Below, one piece after another: positions 1 through 11,460 of a stretch of 64,000 nucleotides of DNA (its first letter is position 1; every line of letters begins with the position of its first letter). Source of the stretch: Prunus persica (taxonomy: Eukaryota; Streptophyta; Magnoliopsida; Rosales; Rosaceae); the NCBI RefSeq assembly GCF_000346465.2, contig NC_034011.1, positions 24,067,115 to 24,131,114 of the forward strand. The letters are read 5' to 3'. Position numbers and translations under genes: made by a program. The notes under the pieces were generated by a model, which was not told where the DNA came from, ran no database searches, and saw only the letters and a list, made by a program, of their open reading frames with translations.

Positions 1-470
1 ATAATAAAATAAAATAAAAATAATAATTAAAATTATAAAAAAATAAATATTTAAAAAAAAATTAATTAATATAATTATAATAAAATAAAATAAATAATAA
101 ATAAAAAAATAAAATTAAAAAAAAAAAAAAATCATTTCACCACCATCTTCACCTTCATCTCTTTTACCACCTCTACTACCACCACATAATTAACACATAT
201 CACTTTCAACATCTTGTCTATTTGAGTCATTATTCATAGTTACAACAGTTTTATATTAAAATTTACCGTACGGTTTCGACAATGCTTTTTATACTAACAA
301 CATTTTAAAAGAATTATTTACCAAACATGTAGCTGTTTTACTTTACAGCAAATTATTTTCAAAACACAACATAAGCAACTTTTTTTTTTAAAGTGACAGC
401 AATCCCAACTGACCCTAAGAGAGGAGAGTTTTAGTACTAAACTAAAAACCAATTACTCCTACTTAGAAAA
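1..470. other. AT-rich gene-free edge
   Basis: The first ~130 bases are almost only A and T (low complexity). From about 410 the sequence becomes similar to the 5' leader of the intact peptide gene at 4186 (shared block starting at 'ctaagagagga'), but the TATA-containing segment present upstream of that gene is absent here. Nothing else recognised. Confidence 0.6.
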
Positions 471-829
471 ATGGTTAAGGCTTCCTCTATAACAGTGTGC
501 TTGCTTCTCCTCCTTGTTGTGGCACATGGTAAGCATATCCTCATCTCATTCCTTCTATAAATATCTTGGCAATGTGCATACTATATTGTTGTTGATCTTC
601 AAAATAATTGTTGGATATACATATATCCAGTTTGCGAGATGGAGTTAAAAGTGGGAAATTTGAACATGCGAAGAAGGTTTTGTCCCCTTCCCCGTCGTCG
701 GAAGTCTATCATCTAGAATGTGGGTCTAGTAGCCACTGCTTTAGTTGCGATCCTCCTAGCTGCAATAATTGTATAGATGGAACTTGCAACTTGCTCAAAT
801 TCAAAAACACTTCAGCTCTCTGCTTGTAG
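471..829 (+). pseudogene. broken copy of small secreted cysteine-rich peptide gene
   Basis: Paralogue of the intact gene at 4186-4518. Exon 1 (471-528) encodes the same hydrophobic signal peptide beginning MVKASSITV, followed by a GT donor (gtaagc). At the acceptor (cag, ending at 630) one base is missing compared with the intact copy, so conventional splicing shifts the frame and meets a stop soon after. Further on, a ~38-bp deletion after the codons for DGTC removes the last cysteines (CxCxC in the paralogue) and the original stop. The TATA box seen upstream of the paralogue is also missing. Seen directly: the two indels and the missing promoter block. Inferred: loss of function. A non-canonical acceptor could in principle rescue the frame. 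Confidence 0.75.
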
Positions 830-944
830 TACTAATAAAGGCAGAAATAATTATGCACAATAAGATCAATTTTGATCTGAGTAAAAATATTCTATTATAT
901 TTAGTGCATTCTCATGGACGTATTAATTTGTGAAAATGAATAGT

Positions 945-1902
945 TTTTCTTTGAGTGCTGTTATTTCCACCCATTTGTCCTATTTTTCTACCCACTTTAT
1001 TTTCAAAATTTTAAAGACAAATTTACCCATTTATAAAATGACTTATGAGGATAACTCTCTCAGTCTCTCACACACGCACCCACACCCACAACCATATTTT
1101 CTTTTTCTTTTTCTTTTTGTTCAAAATCGACACCCATCTTCATACCTAACCCATCAAACAAAATGAAGTCAACATCTATAACTCCCTGTGTTCTTCACTA
1201 GAAGAAAACCTAAACTTACAAACTCATAATCCCAATTTTATTTTCAGTCACACATAATCCAATCATTTTTCTTTCTTCTCTAACTCTAAAGCTCATGTAG
1301 TCCCGTATTACATCGACTTTGAGCTTTTGGGCAACTCTAAAACTGACAGAAACACATGGTCATTTCCTTTTCTTCCTTTGTCTCTTTCTTTCCTTTTAAT
1401 TTCAAACTCAAATAACACCTCTCTTGCAGTCTTTGAAATTAAAAATAAAATAAAGCAAATGTGTTTTCATTTTCTGGAACAGATAGAGCAATCAATCTGA
1501 GTTTGTTTGTTTTTTTGTTTGTTTTTGTTTTTGTGGGTGATAGGAAGGGGAGTGTTAGGAGGAGAGTTTTCCTTTGGTTGAAGAAGGAGAGTTAAATGTT
1601 TGTAAGGTCATGGTGTTGATTGTTGGATTTTCCCCAAGGGAGAAGGTTGGGGTGGTGGGAGAGGGAGGGGGAGGGAGAGGGCAATTGGGGTGGGGATAGG
1701 CTAATTGAAGAATTCTTTTATTGCTTTTTATATATTTTTTTTCTTGTAATAGCAAATATGGAAATACAATTAGAGGGTATTTTAGGAATAGTAGTGGGTG
1801 GAAAAATAGGTTTGTATTTATTCAAATTTATATGATGGATGAGAAGATAAGGTGGGTGGGGAAATAGGACAAGCGCGTGAAAATAGCAGCACTCTTTTCT
1901 TT
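945..1902. mobile_element. non-autonomous TIR transposon (MULE-like or hAT), 942 bp
   Basis: The element runs 953-1894 and is flanked by an 8-bp direct repeat TTTTCTTT (945-952 and 1895-1902). Its ends are imperfect inverted repeats of about 40 bp starting GAGTGCTGYTATTT. The paralogous locus at about 4670-4700 lacks the insertion and reads straight through the target, which proves the boundaries. The interior holds T- and G-rich low-complexity stretches and no coding sequence. The long inverted repeats suggest a MULE-like element; the 8-bp duplication would also fit hAT. Confidence 0.75.
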
Positions 1903-2257
1903 TTGTTGTGTTTTTTTCAATCATTGAAAGAGTGAAGATCTATCGTTTAATTCGTTGCTTCATTTGTCAAAATGATTCGAATTGTTTTAAATTAACATTA
2001 CAAAACAATTTAAATAATTTGATTCAGTCTAGCTAGAGTGTGACCAATACTTATTAATGTAAAAATATACTATTTCATGGACTAACATAGGTTAAAAAAG
2101 TCTTGGAATAAAATTAATAAATCCAATGCTAATAGTAATCGACGCTTCAAATCAAAATGATGCCTTTAATTCAATTTTGTTTGGGCCACCCTTTTGTCTA
2201 ATGTTTGTTCTTCTCATGAAAATAATATAATTTGAGTAATGTATTTTCTATCAATAT

Positions 2258-3605
2258 TAATTTATAGAATAATACTAGTCTTACCATATTTCTATACCAT
2301 GATTTTATAGCACATGATGTGGCAGTTGATGTGTATATACCACATTAGCTAATTAATGTGATTAATACTTTTTTTTTTCTCTTTATTAAAATTTAGGACA
2401 AACTACATAAAACCCCTCAACTTATAAGGTCATTTACAAGTTCATACCCGTTTTTAGAGACATTTACCAGTACATACTCAACGTCACGGAAACCCTACAA
2501 TTTGCCCCTTCCGTTACACAAATCATTAATGAATCTGTTAAATGCTGTTGTGGCAAAAATGAAACTTATTTTTTAATTGAAGTGGACTTACATGTGGACA
2601 AATAAATAATTTTTAAATCATATTAAAATAATTAAAAAATTCTCCACTCTCTTCTCCTACCCAGCCAACCCTCTCTTCCTCCTGACTCAACCCTACCTCT
2701 CAGCCACCCCTCTCCCGTCGCTCACCCCAAAACCCTACGAAAAAAAATCAAAAAAAATAAAATAAAATAAATAAATAAAACCAGGCCAGTTGCCATAACC
2801 CACCAAACTCAAATCAATTTCAAAACCTAATTTGTACTTGGTCAATTTATTGATCAAATTCAAATTTGAATTCAAACCCTAAGGTTGCAGAACACTAAAA
2901 AGCCCCAATTTCAGACTTCGCTCGATCAAAGGAGGAGCTTTATGTGGCTGAGGAGATTGATGACCTTGTGGTGGATTCGGAAACTTGGAGTTTAATAAAT
3001 TTTAACAAACTTTAATAAATGAATTTGAAGACAGAACAAACAACTAAAACAAAATGGGTAGCCAGCAACCATTAGTGGAGTTCTATGCTCAGGAACAAAA
3101 TTTCGAGCCTTTCTGAGTGCTATACCACAATCCAATCTCACAGAGAGGGGCTGGGAAGGCGGTGAGGTTGGCTGGGTTGGGAAGACAGAGGGCGAGAGAT
3201 TTTCACTGTTTATTTATTTATTTAATATAATTTAACCTTTTTTTTTTAATATTTGAAAAAAACAAAAGAATTGTTTATTATATATTTTGGTCACACATGG
3301 AATTCACGTCATAAAATTGGGGGTCACATTTGCCACATTAGCATTTAACAGATTCATTAACGGTTTGTGTAATGGAGGGGGCAAATTGTAGGGTTTCCGT
3401 GACGTTGAGTATGTATTGGTAAATGTCTCCAAAATCGGGTATGAACTTGTAAATGACCCTATAAGTTGGGGGGTTTTATGTAGTTTGTCCTAAAATTTAC
3501 TTCGTTGATTTAAATGATGTGGCATATAATATGGACATGTCACATCATGTGGTATAGAAAATTGAGATAAAAATATGGTAAGTGTAAGCATTACTCAAAT
3601 TTATA
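2258..3605. mobile_element. outer MITE interrupted by another transposon
   Basis: Inverted ends at 2267 (GAATAATACTAGTCTTACCA) and at 3596 (reverse complement GAGTAATGCTTACACTTACC) are flanked by AATTTATA (2259-2266; 3598-3605, with one spare A). A related locus at ~21,510-21,535 reads through the target without the insertion. Without the nested element at 2396-3490 this MITE would be only about 225 bp. Confidence 0.65.
2387..3499. mobile_element. non-autonomous Mutator-like element nested in a MITE
   Basis: A 1,095-bp element (2396-3490) has long inverted repeats of roughly 150 bp beginning GGACAAACTACATAAAACCC and a perfect 9-bp target duplication TAAAATTTA (2387-2395 and 3491-3499). Nine-base duplications with long TIRs are the hallmark of Mutator-like elements. 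The interior (~2640-3200) is higher in GC and includes a short open stretch at ~2925-3005 ('SKEELYVAEEID...'), so it may carry captured host sequence (Pack-MULE). That last point is inference. Confidence 0.85.
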
Positions 3606-4083
3606 TTTTCCAGAGTAAAAATAAAAATAAAAATCATTAAAATATATTAATCCCGATGGATCCATAATTAATATTGAATGGTAGTAAATGTTAAATGTTG
3701 GGAACAGATTTGCAACGTATAGGTCCCTCACATAGGCTTAACGCATTTGGTACAATTTAATTTTAAACAAGAAATTGGGTTTTTTTGTGTGGAAATTTTG
3801 GATTTGTTGTTGATTGTGCATTTTAATGCTTTCTTTTAGAGAAAAAAAAAAGATTGGAAAAAAGAATGTCCAACTATAATTATTAAAATAAAAACGGAAA
3901 TTTGTCTCAATAAAAACGGAAATGTTTTCAATAAAAACGGAAAATTTAATGTCATCATGTACAGAATTAGCTAGACAAAGAAGAACAATAAAAACAATTT
4001 GTGGCCATAAAAAAAATTGCATATACGCACATACAGTTAGAGAATCACACAGACATGATCTTTAATACAATGAATACAAAACC

Positions 4084-4092
4084 CCTATAAAT
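4084..4092 (+). promoter_or_regulatory. TATA box of the cysteine-rich peptide gene
   Basis: CTATAAATA lies about 100 bp upstream of the start codon at 4186, a normal spacing for a plant core promoter with a short leader. The block is absent upstream of the broken paralogue at 471. Confidence 0.6.
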
Positions 4093-4185
4093 ATTGCCCT
4101 GCAGACTCACAAACAATATCACCACTAATCTAAGAGAGGAGAATTTCAGTACTAAACTAGAAACCAATTACTCCTACTTAGAAAA

Positions 4186-4518
4186 ATGGTGAAGGCTTCC
4201 TCCATAACAGTGTGCTTGCTTCTCCTCCTTGTTGTGGCACATGGTAAGCATATCCTCATCTCATCCCTTTTATAAATATCTTGGTAATGTGCATACTATA
4301 TTGTTGTCCATCTTCAAATTAATTGTTGGATATACATATATTTAGGTTTGCGCGATGGAGTTAAAAGTGGGAAATTTGAACATGCGAAGAAGGTTTCATC
4401 CCCTTCTCCGTCGTCGGAAGTCTATCATCTAGAATGTGAATCTAGTAGCCAGTGCTATGGCTGCAATCCTCCTAGCTGCAACAATTGTATAGATGGAACT
4501 TGTGCTTGTTACTGCTGA
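4186..4518 (+). CDS. small secreted cysteine-rich peptide (2 exons, 76 aa)
   Basis: Exon 1 4186-4243, intron with GT (gtaagc) and AG (tttag) borders, exon 2 4346-4518; together 77 codons including the TGA stop. The N-terminus MVKASSITVCLLLLLVVAHG is a clear signal peptide. The mature part is short, basic then cysteine-rich, with eight cysteines in the last ~27 residues spaced C-x5-C-x2-C-x4-C-x2-C-x4-C-x-C-x-C, ending CACYC. This layout fits a secreted, disulfide-rich peptide (defensin-like or signalling type), but I do not recognise a named family. It is the intact member of a tandem pair with the broken copy at 471. The start is supported by conservation of the leader and signal peptide between copies. 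Confidence 0.65.
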
Positions 4519-5910
4519 AAAGATATCAAGAATAAGCTTGTAACTTGCTCAAATTCAAAAACACTTCAGCTCTCTGCTTGTAGTACTAATAAAGAAGATC
4601 AATTTTGATCTGAGTAATAATATTCTATTATATTTAGTGCATTCTCATTGACGTATTAATTTCTGAATATGAATCGTTTTTCTTTTCGTTGTGTTTTTTT
4701 CAATCATCGGAAGAGTGAAGATTTATCGTTTAATACGTTGCTTCATTTGTCAAAATGATACGAATTGTTTTAAATTAACATTACAAAACAATTTAAATAA
4801 TTTGATTCAGTCTAGCTAGTGTGACCAATACATGATTTTAAGGGTACAACTCTCTAAGATACCAAAATGTAATTGAAATTAATCCAATTTAAAATATATT
4901 TGCATATTTATTTTTTATGATTGACATATTTTATATTTGGTTATCTTGTGAAATCTGCTTCTGCCGCGCACAATAATGGGGGAGTGTTGGTGCGTTTTGG
5001 TCGATAAAAGTGTCACATTTCCAACTCCATCGTTGGGATTCTGGGATGAACAAAACATTTCCAACTGTTGGATTTTTCATATCTGTTATACCTGTTTCGA
5101 TTTGTTATTCAGTGGGATATCCTCATCTCATCCCTTTTATAAATATCTTCGTAATGTGCATACTATATTGTTGTTCTGTGGGATACCCTCAACAAAAGCA
5201 TGGACAATCGATTCCGTTGTCTCTCAGGTTTTCTTAATAAGAAAGAGTAGCAGTATTTCATATTGCTAATGTTGGAATTTTAAAAAGGTTTTAAAAAAAT
5301 TTACCGTTTTGATTTTTTAAAATTATTTTGGTTGTTTTATATTTTATTTATTGTTGGGTTATAAATATTTAATTTTCAGGTTTTATTTTTATATTGAATG
5401 TCTTAATGTTCTAGTTTAATATGGTGGAGGTTACATGTTTTTGGATACCTATAAAAGGTCACTCCTCCTTCACATTTGAGATACTACTAAAATACCACAA
5501 TACAATATGTTTTTCTCTTCCTCTACCTTCATACTTTCTATACTTTTGATTATTATTTTTGGGCAATGGTTCTATGACTTGGAGACTTATATTCGACTGT
5601 GAACGTGCTCATAGCGGACCTTGAGCCTGGGTATTGAGGTTGTGTCATGGAGTATTGTAGATTGTTAGTACCTACCAGGGCTTGCCTTGAGATTTAGGAG
5701 GCCCTGTGCAAAACTTAAACTGAGGCTCTCAAATAATCTAATACAAACTTATACCTTGGCATACAAAAATTTTATTTTTTAAAATAAAAAATAATCATCA
5801 ATTAGCATGCAAATCACTAATAAAATTTATAAAAAAAATTTGACGTTTCAATTCGAGAAACTTGAATGCTAGTATGTTCAGCATAAAGACCAGGTTTTTC
5901 TTTCAGTGCT
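4519..5910. other. gene-free region with duplicated fragments
   Basis: At 4600-4830 the 3' flank of the peptide gene matches 850-945 plus 1900-2050, showing a segmental duplication. At ~5117-5175 there is a piece of the peptide gene's intron ('ctcatctcatcccttttataaatatctt'-like), the remnant of a third copy. From ~5270 (TGTTGGAATTTT) to ~5640 the sequence has an LTR-like look with a TATA motif (cctataaaagg, ~5450) but no partner LTR. The rest is AT-rich with nothing recognisable. Confidence 0.5.
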
Positions 5911-6200
5911 TCTATATATATAAAGCAAAAGGTAGAGAATGGTGAAACATTCAAAATACCAGAAAATACCCTTGGTTAATGCAAACATTAAGAATTCAAA
6001 TTATTAATTAAATGAGGATAATATGATAAATTTATACTTTTTCATATTTAAAAAAATTAAAAGAAAAAGAAAAAGCAGATAATGGATCCTATTTTTATGG
6101 AACACAACTACCCATTATCTTTTTTAATTCTAAAATAAATTTACTTATTTTTTTTATAAAAAATCTCTCGCAAGCACGGAAGCGCGTGCAGAGAGGCTAG
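5911..6200 (+). mobile_element. non-autonomous Helitron
   Basis: Begins TCTATATATATAAAGC, the usual plant Helitron 5' end, and finishes CTAG followed by T, preceded by a GC-rich hairpin (CTCTCGCAAGCACG ... CGTGCAGAGAG, ~6164-6196). No target duplication is expected. Length 290 bp, no coding capacity. The base before the 5' end is T rather than the usual A. Confidence 0.55.
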
Positions 6201-6392
6201 TGTTAACTATATGAAGACTTGTATATAGTATAATTATGTATATATGAAGTGTATAAATCAATCATCACCCACAACCAAATATAATATTATATATATAAAC
6301 TATCAAATATATATGAACTATATGCAATGCTCGTTATCTTTTATTATATAATCAATCAGCGTGATGAGACAGGCGAGCTCGAACCCACACCA

Positions 6393-6816
6393 TAAGAGCA
6401 ACTCCAGCGTGCCCGGGCAAAGGGGGGTTTGGCCCAAAACAGCCTTTCAGCGGATAAATGTTGCACGGGCTGTGGGTGGGCTCCACAAGTCTGGGTTGGC
6501 CCTCAGGCAAAACCAACCCTCAGTCTAACTTGGGTTTGCTGACGTCAATGATGACGTTAGCAACCAAAAAATAATTTTAAAAAATACTAAACTTTTCAAA
6601 ATTTTTTTAAAAATAAATACTTAGTCATATTTTTCACTTTCCACACCAAAACTCTATACAAATTCCTCTCCTCATATCTCATGTGAATAGTGGTTGCCAT
6701 GGCAATGGGTGGAAACACACTTTGCTTTTTGCAAGGGCAGCCACTATTCACATGAATAGTAGCTGCCCTAACTCCCCCTTGCCATGGCAAAGGGCAAATG
6801 GGTGGAGTTGCTCTAA
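6393..6816. mobile_element. MITE with TAA target duplication (PIF/Harbinger-like)
   Basis: A 418-bp element (6396-6813) with terminal inverted repeat GAGCAACTCCA/TGGAGTTGCTC, flanked on both sides by TAA. A 3-bp TWA duplication is typical of PIF/Harbinger MITEs. Internal inverted segments ('ttcacatgaatagt..') add a second hairpin. No coding sequence. Confidence 0.65.
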
Positions 6817-7287
6817 GTGGAAGTTAAAGTGTAGCAAAACAACGCTGCCAAACTCGTCCTCGTGTGAACGTCCTACGTTGGCTTTATATATATATAATAT
6901 TATATATATATTTGGGGGTCCTATGCAGTGGCACCGTCTGAGCAGCTTCAGGGCCGCCTAGGCCTCTACCTTTACGTAGCGAGGTTACAAAGGCTTTAGA
7001 ATAGCATCTCTGACGTGCTTCATCATACCATGCTTGCTTTCTTAATCTTAATTTATTTTTTATGTGTCTCTTTAGTTATACTTTATCTTAAAAAACTTTC
7101 TATTTTGTTCTATATATTATTTATAATATAAATCTTTTTGCATATGGCTTTAGAGAAAAAAGAAAAACTATCATTTTTATAGCAGCTAACTCCCCCATGT
7201 TCTGTTTCCATGCTGTATAATCAAAATTGGTACATAGTTTTGTTGTGCTGTTTCCTACTCTCTTTTGCAGTTGTTACATTTACTCTC

Positions 7288-9040
7288 TAAAATACTCTTA
7301 TCGATAAACAATAATATAAATTTCTCTTTTTTAATTACCTTTAATTAGTAGTTATGTTTTAATTATTATTTATTTAATGTATTTTAATATTTTAATAAAT
7401 TTTATTTTTAATCAATAATATGTGAGCACTTTGTGAATAATACTTGAAGTTTATGTGTATTATTGAAAATTTTGTAAAAATGCAAGTGTATTAAACATGA
7501 AAAATACATACGTACATGTATAATATGAGTATTAAACTTGAAGATGCTAAATTCTTTATACGGGTAATAATTCTGAAAAAGTAAAAACTTGAAAGGGAAC
7601 AATAGAGACTTGTGTAGTGGTTTAAGAGTAATGGATAATGCTCTTAATTACTCTTATCAATAAACAAAAATCAGGGAAAATCAATTATATATAAAAAAAA
7701 AAAATCAAAATATCTATGTAAAGCGTATAGCCGCATGGCTATACTATCTAAAAAAGTATTTTAAAAAAAGACCCCAATAATGTCTTGCAGCTATACTCTT
7801 TTACATAAAAAATAAAAAAAACATAATTCGGCGCTATACTATTTCTAAATAAATAAATAAAAACCGCCTAGAGCTGAGCGTGTGTTTTTTTATGAAAAGA
7901 GTATAGCTGCGCGGCTGAATAGAATATTTCAAACGTATAGCCAAGCAGCTATACTCTATAAATAGAATTTTTTTTGACAATGTAGCTGTGCGGCCTTTAA
8001 TTAATAGTTATGTTTTAATTATTATTTACTTAGTGAATAATTAGTTTTTAAATATTTTAATATATTTTATTTTTAATCAATAATATGTTAATAGTACGTT
8101 AATTTTGTGTGTGTTATTGAAAATTTTGTATAAAAAAAAAAATAAGTGTATTAAACATGAAAAATGCATACACCGTGTAGAATACGAGTATTAAACGTGA
8201 AAATGCTAAATTCTTTATACAGGTAATAACTCTGAAAAAGTAAAAACTTAAAAGGAGAGAATAGAGATTCAGATAATGGCTAAATAGTAATAGATAATGC
8301 TCTAAACTACTCTTATCGATAAACAAAAATTGGAGATAAACAATTATTAAAAAATAAGATCACATTGCTATTCAATGGGTATAGCCCCACGGCTATATTA
8401 TATATAAAAAAAAGAATTAAAAAAAACGAAGTCGGTTGGCTATACCCTTTTGATATTAAAAATAATAATTTGGCATATAGCTGCGCAGTTGTACTATTCA
8501 TAAATAAATAAAAGGACTCACCTAGTGCTGAGTGCATGTATTTGTGAAAAGAGTATAGCCCTGTGGCTATATTCTATAAATATTGAAACTTCAAACGTAT
8601 AGCCGCGCGGCTATACGCTACAAATACAATTGTTTTTAAACGTATAGCCGAGCGGCTATACCTATTGAATATCACAATATGGATTTCTCTTTTTTAATTA
8701 CTTTAATTAGTAGTTATGTTTTAATTATTATTATTTACTTAGTGAATAATTAGTATTTAAATATTTAAATATATTTTATTTTTAATCAATAATATGTGAG
8801 TACTTTGTGAATAATACTTGAATTTTGTGTGTATTATTGAAAATTTTGTAAAAAATAAGTGTATTAAATATGAAAAATACGATCGTAAGTACATTTACAA
8901 TACGATTATTAAATGTGAAAATGCTAAATTCTTTATACGGGTAATAACTCTGGAAAAATAAAAACTCAAACGGAGAGAATAGAGATTCGGGTAATGGCCT
9001 AATAGTAATGGACAATACTCTAAACTACTCTTATCAATAA
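7288..9040. repeat. three degenerate tandem repeats with palindrome clusters
   Basis: A block containing 'tactcttatcgataaacaa', 'tttaattagtagttatgttttaatt', 'atttttaatcaataatatgt', 'gtattattgaaaattttgta' and 'gctaaattctttatac' occurs three times (about 7288-7650, 7995-8320, 8690-9040). Between the blocks lie clusters of the palindrome GTATAGCCGCGCGGCTATAC and its variants. A fragment of the same block is found at ~20,220-20,290 beside another palindrome cluster, so palindrome and block form one repeat family. Confidence 0.7.
7725..8661. repeat. palindrome cluster 1 (GTATAGCCGCGCGGCTATAC family)
   Basis: Perfect or near-perfect 20-bp palindromes lie at 7725-7744, 8597-8616 (perfect consensus) and 8642-8661. 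Damaged copies or half-sites occur at ~7783, ~7830, ~7900, ~7936, ~8371, ~8430, ~8476 and ~8552. Spacer DNA is AT-rich, so the GC-rich cores stand out. Confidence 0.8.
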
Positions 9041-10010
9041 ACAAAAATCAAGATTCAGATTTTGGGGCCCTGTGCGAAACTTTGAATTTGAACACAGCAA
9101 TCAATCAGTCAACAAACACCCCTCCTTGAGATATTTTAATGTCATCTAACGCTTTAAGTCAGAGTGAAACTATTGTTCACCTTCATCACTTTTGTATTGC
9201 ATTGTCAATTTCAATAGCTTTGTGAAAATCTTGAAATGAGTTTCCATTTCCAGGAGAAATCATATAATTATATATCAATGATTAGAACTGAGATAACATG
9301 GACTGTAAGAATGGCATGTGGTTTGTGTCAGATATCAGACACTTTTGTTTCTATTCTCGAGTTCCAAATTATTTGTGTCACTAGACAAAACAACAACAAC
9401 AAAAAAACCATTTTTTGTTTTGTGCCAATCATTAATAATGATTTACTTGTGAGATTCTCATGATGTTAAGTAATATTTTGTCTTCCTTATTGGGGGTGAG
9501 AGAGAGAAGAGGAAGGGCTCTAGCCTCTTCTCTGTGGGGTTTTGTCTCATACGTCTATGGTGAGATAAAATACAGCAAGCAAAAAGAAAAAAGAAAAAAG
9601 AAATAGAAATAGAAAAGAAAGACACCCCAGATACAGCACAAGTTTCTCAATTCGATCCCTAGCCCTAGGCCATGAAAGCACAAGCTGTTGTTTCATGTCT
9701 TATTCTCTGTTGGAGTTTCTGAAGGAGGGAAGGCCTTCTGTCATTTATCATTTATGTACATTTCATTTCTGAAGCACAAGCTGTTGTTTCATATTGTGTT
9801 ACTCATGAATGAGCAATGAAAACCATTCAAATGGCAACGGTCATGAGATCCTGGCCAGACATGCAGCCCTTGAATTATTCATCAACGGCCCAAAATCACT
9901 GGCATGCGGGGTCCACATATATATAGGAGCTTCATAGAGTCGTTTTATTACGAGGACCGCCATACATGATCAAGTGAGGTGCAGATGAGGAGATGGTTTG
10001 TTGTCAGAAA
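9041..10010. other. gene-free region, nothing recognised
   Basis: Purine-rich and simple-sequence stretches at ~9490-9620 (GA-rich, 'agaaaaaag' runs); an 'agcacaagctgttgtttcat' motif repeats at ~9677 and ~9773. No convincing coding sequence. Confidence 0.4.
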
Positions 10011-11193
10011 TAGAGGCGTCAAACGGGACTGACCGCCTAGCACGGCACGAGTCTAGTCCGTTTAAATAAGGCAAGGCACGGCACGGCACGAGCACGAATA
10101 TCAATGGACCGTGCTCAATACGGAGACAGATGTACTAGTTGTTGTGGCCCAAACATTTACGGCAACTAGTTTCCTCATTTAGTCCTCTCAGGCCATCTCT
10201 AAGGTGTGTATAATGCCATAGGGGTTTTTGCCCCGAACTCCTTTTGTGGACAGCCCAACTCCAGCTGGCGAAATTCTATAACGTTGGACCGCCATATATG
10301 GACCTCAGACGAGATCTGTATTTTTAGCCGCACAATTAAACTGAGCGGCTTAGATTTAAAGTTTTTTTAAGCTACAAGACACTCAATCCTCATCCTATCC
10401 TTCAAAGGGATCACGTGCATCTCTTTTATCTCTGTTTTGCTCTTTTGACTAGAGGTGTCAAACTGGTCGTACTGGGCCAGTCCGTCCCATTTATACTCGT
10501 ACTTTTAACATTTTCATATCGTCCATTTAATTTATCGGGCTATGCCGTGCCGGCCCATTTAGTAAAATCATTGATCCCCCCCGACCCAAAGCCCATGTCC
10601 ACATCGAAACGGGCCGGGCCGGGCTCGTGTCGTGCCCGTGCCATACTCGGGCCCAAGAACCAACATATTTAATTTGAATTTTTTCACTTGATTTTTTTTT
10701 CCACTAGATAATTCAAATTATAAACATTAAAAAATATAATTAGAGGCAAGAAATGATGAACTATTTGAAAACATTAATCAATCAAACATCCAAACAATAT
10801 AAAAGGACGGAGGGCAAAAAGTGTCCAACTCTACAAAGTCCACTTCAACTTTTCATCTTTAAACAACTTAATATTTTATATGTGAAGAAATGTCTTGCTT
10901 TGATTATAAGAGAAGCGTATATGTCATATGTACTGATTAGATATAAAGTCCAATGTTGTTTAATTAATTTGTAGTTGATATGTTTAATTAATTAAGGATC
11001 CAAGTAATTTCTCTAAAATGAAAGACATCAAATATATGTTTATGATTATATAAAAAAAATAAAAAAACCATATAAACAATGATATTAGATGTCAAATTTT
11101 TGCATTTTGACATTTGAGAAAGAAAAAAAAAGTTAAGTGGGCCGTGCTTGAAGTGGGCTCGGGCCAAGCTCGGCCCATGTCGGCCAGCAAGTC

Positions 11194-11460
11194 GCATTGC
11201 TTCTTCTCACCCTAGCCACCACCAGCTTCTTCGGTGCAGGTATTCTACTTTTCCCTGTCTTCCCCTGTAATTTTGAGTTAAAAGTTGTAACCCAGGGGTT
11301 AGTAATTTTCTTTCTACATGTAAGCCTTCCTTAATCTGCTAAATATAACTCCTAACACATGCATGGTTAATGTTCTCCAGAGGGATACGATTCATTTGAC
11401 CCGGATGCAAATATCACCATGAAATGGGATATTATGGCATGGACTGCTGATGGCTATGTA
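11194..11460 (+). pseudogene. COBRA-like exon 1 (partial) and exon 2, copy 1
   Basis: 11194-11239 encodes the hydrophobic signal-peptide tail ALLLLTLATTSFFGA ending at a GT donor. 11381-11460, after a CAG acceptor and before GTAAGC, encodes GYDSFDPDANITMKWDIMAW plus TADGYV. This matches the N-terminus of COBRA-family proteins, GPI-anchored extracellular proteins that orient cellulose deposition (known form: YDPLDPNGNITIKWDIM.WTPDGYV). The start codon is missing: exon 1 is fused to the broken end of a hAT element. Not expressible as a COBRA protein. Confidence 0.75.

Noticed and set aside
7725..8661. CRISPR-like array
   Set aside because: Regularly repeated palindromes with spacers, but this is plant nuclear DNA, the spacers are themselves repeated low-complexity sequence and there are no cas genes.
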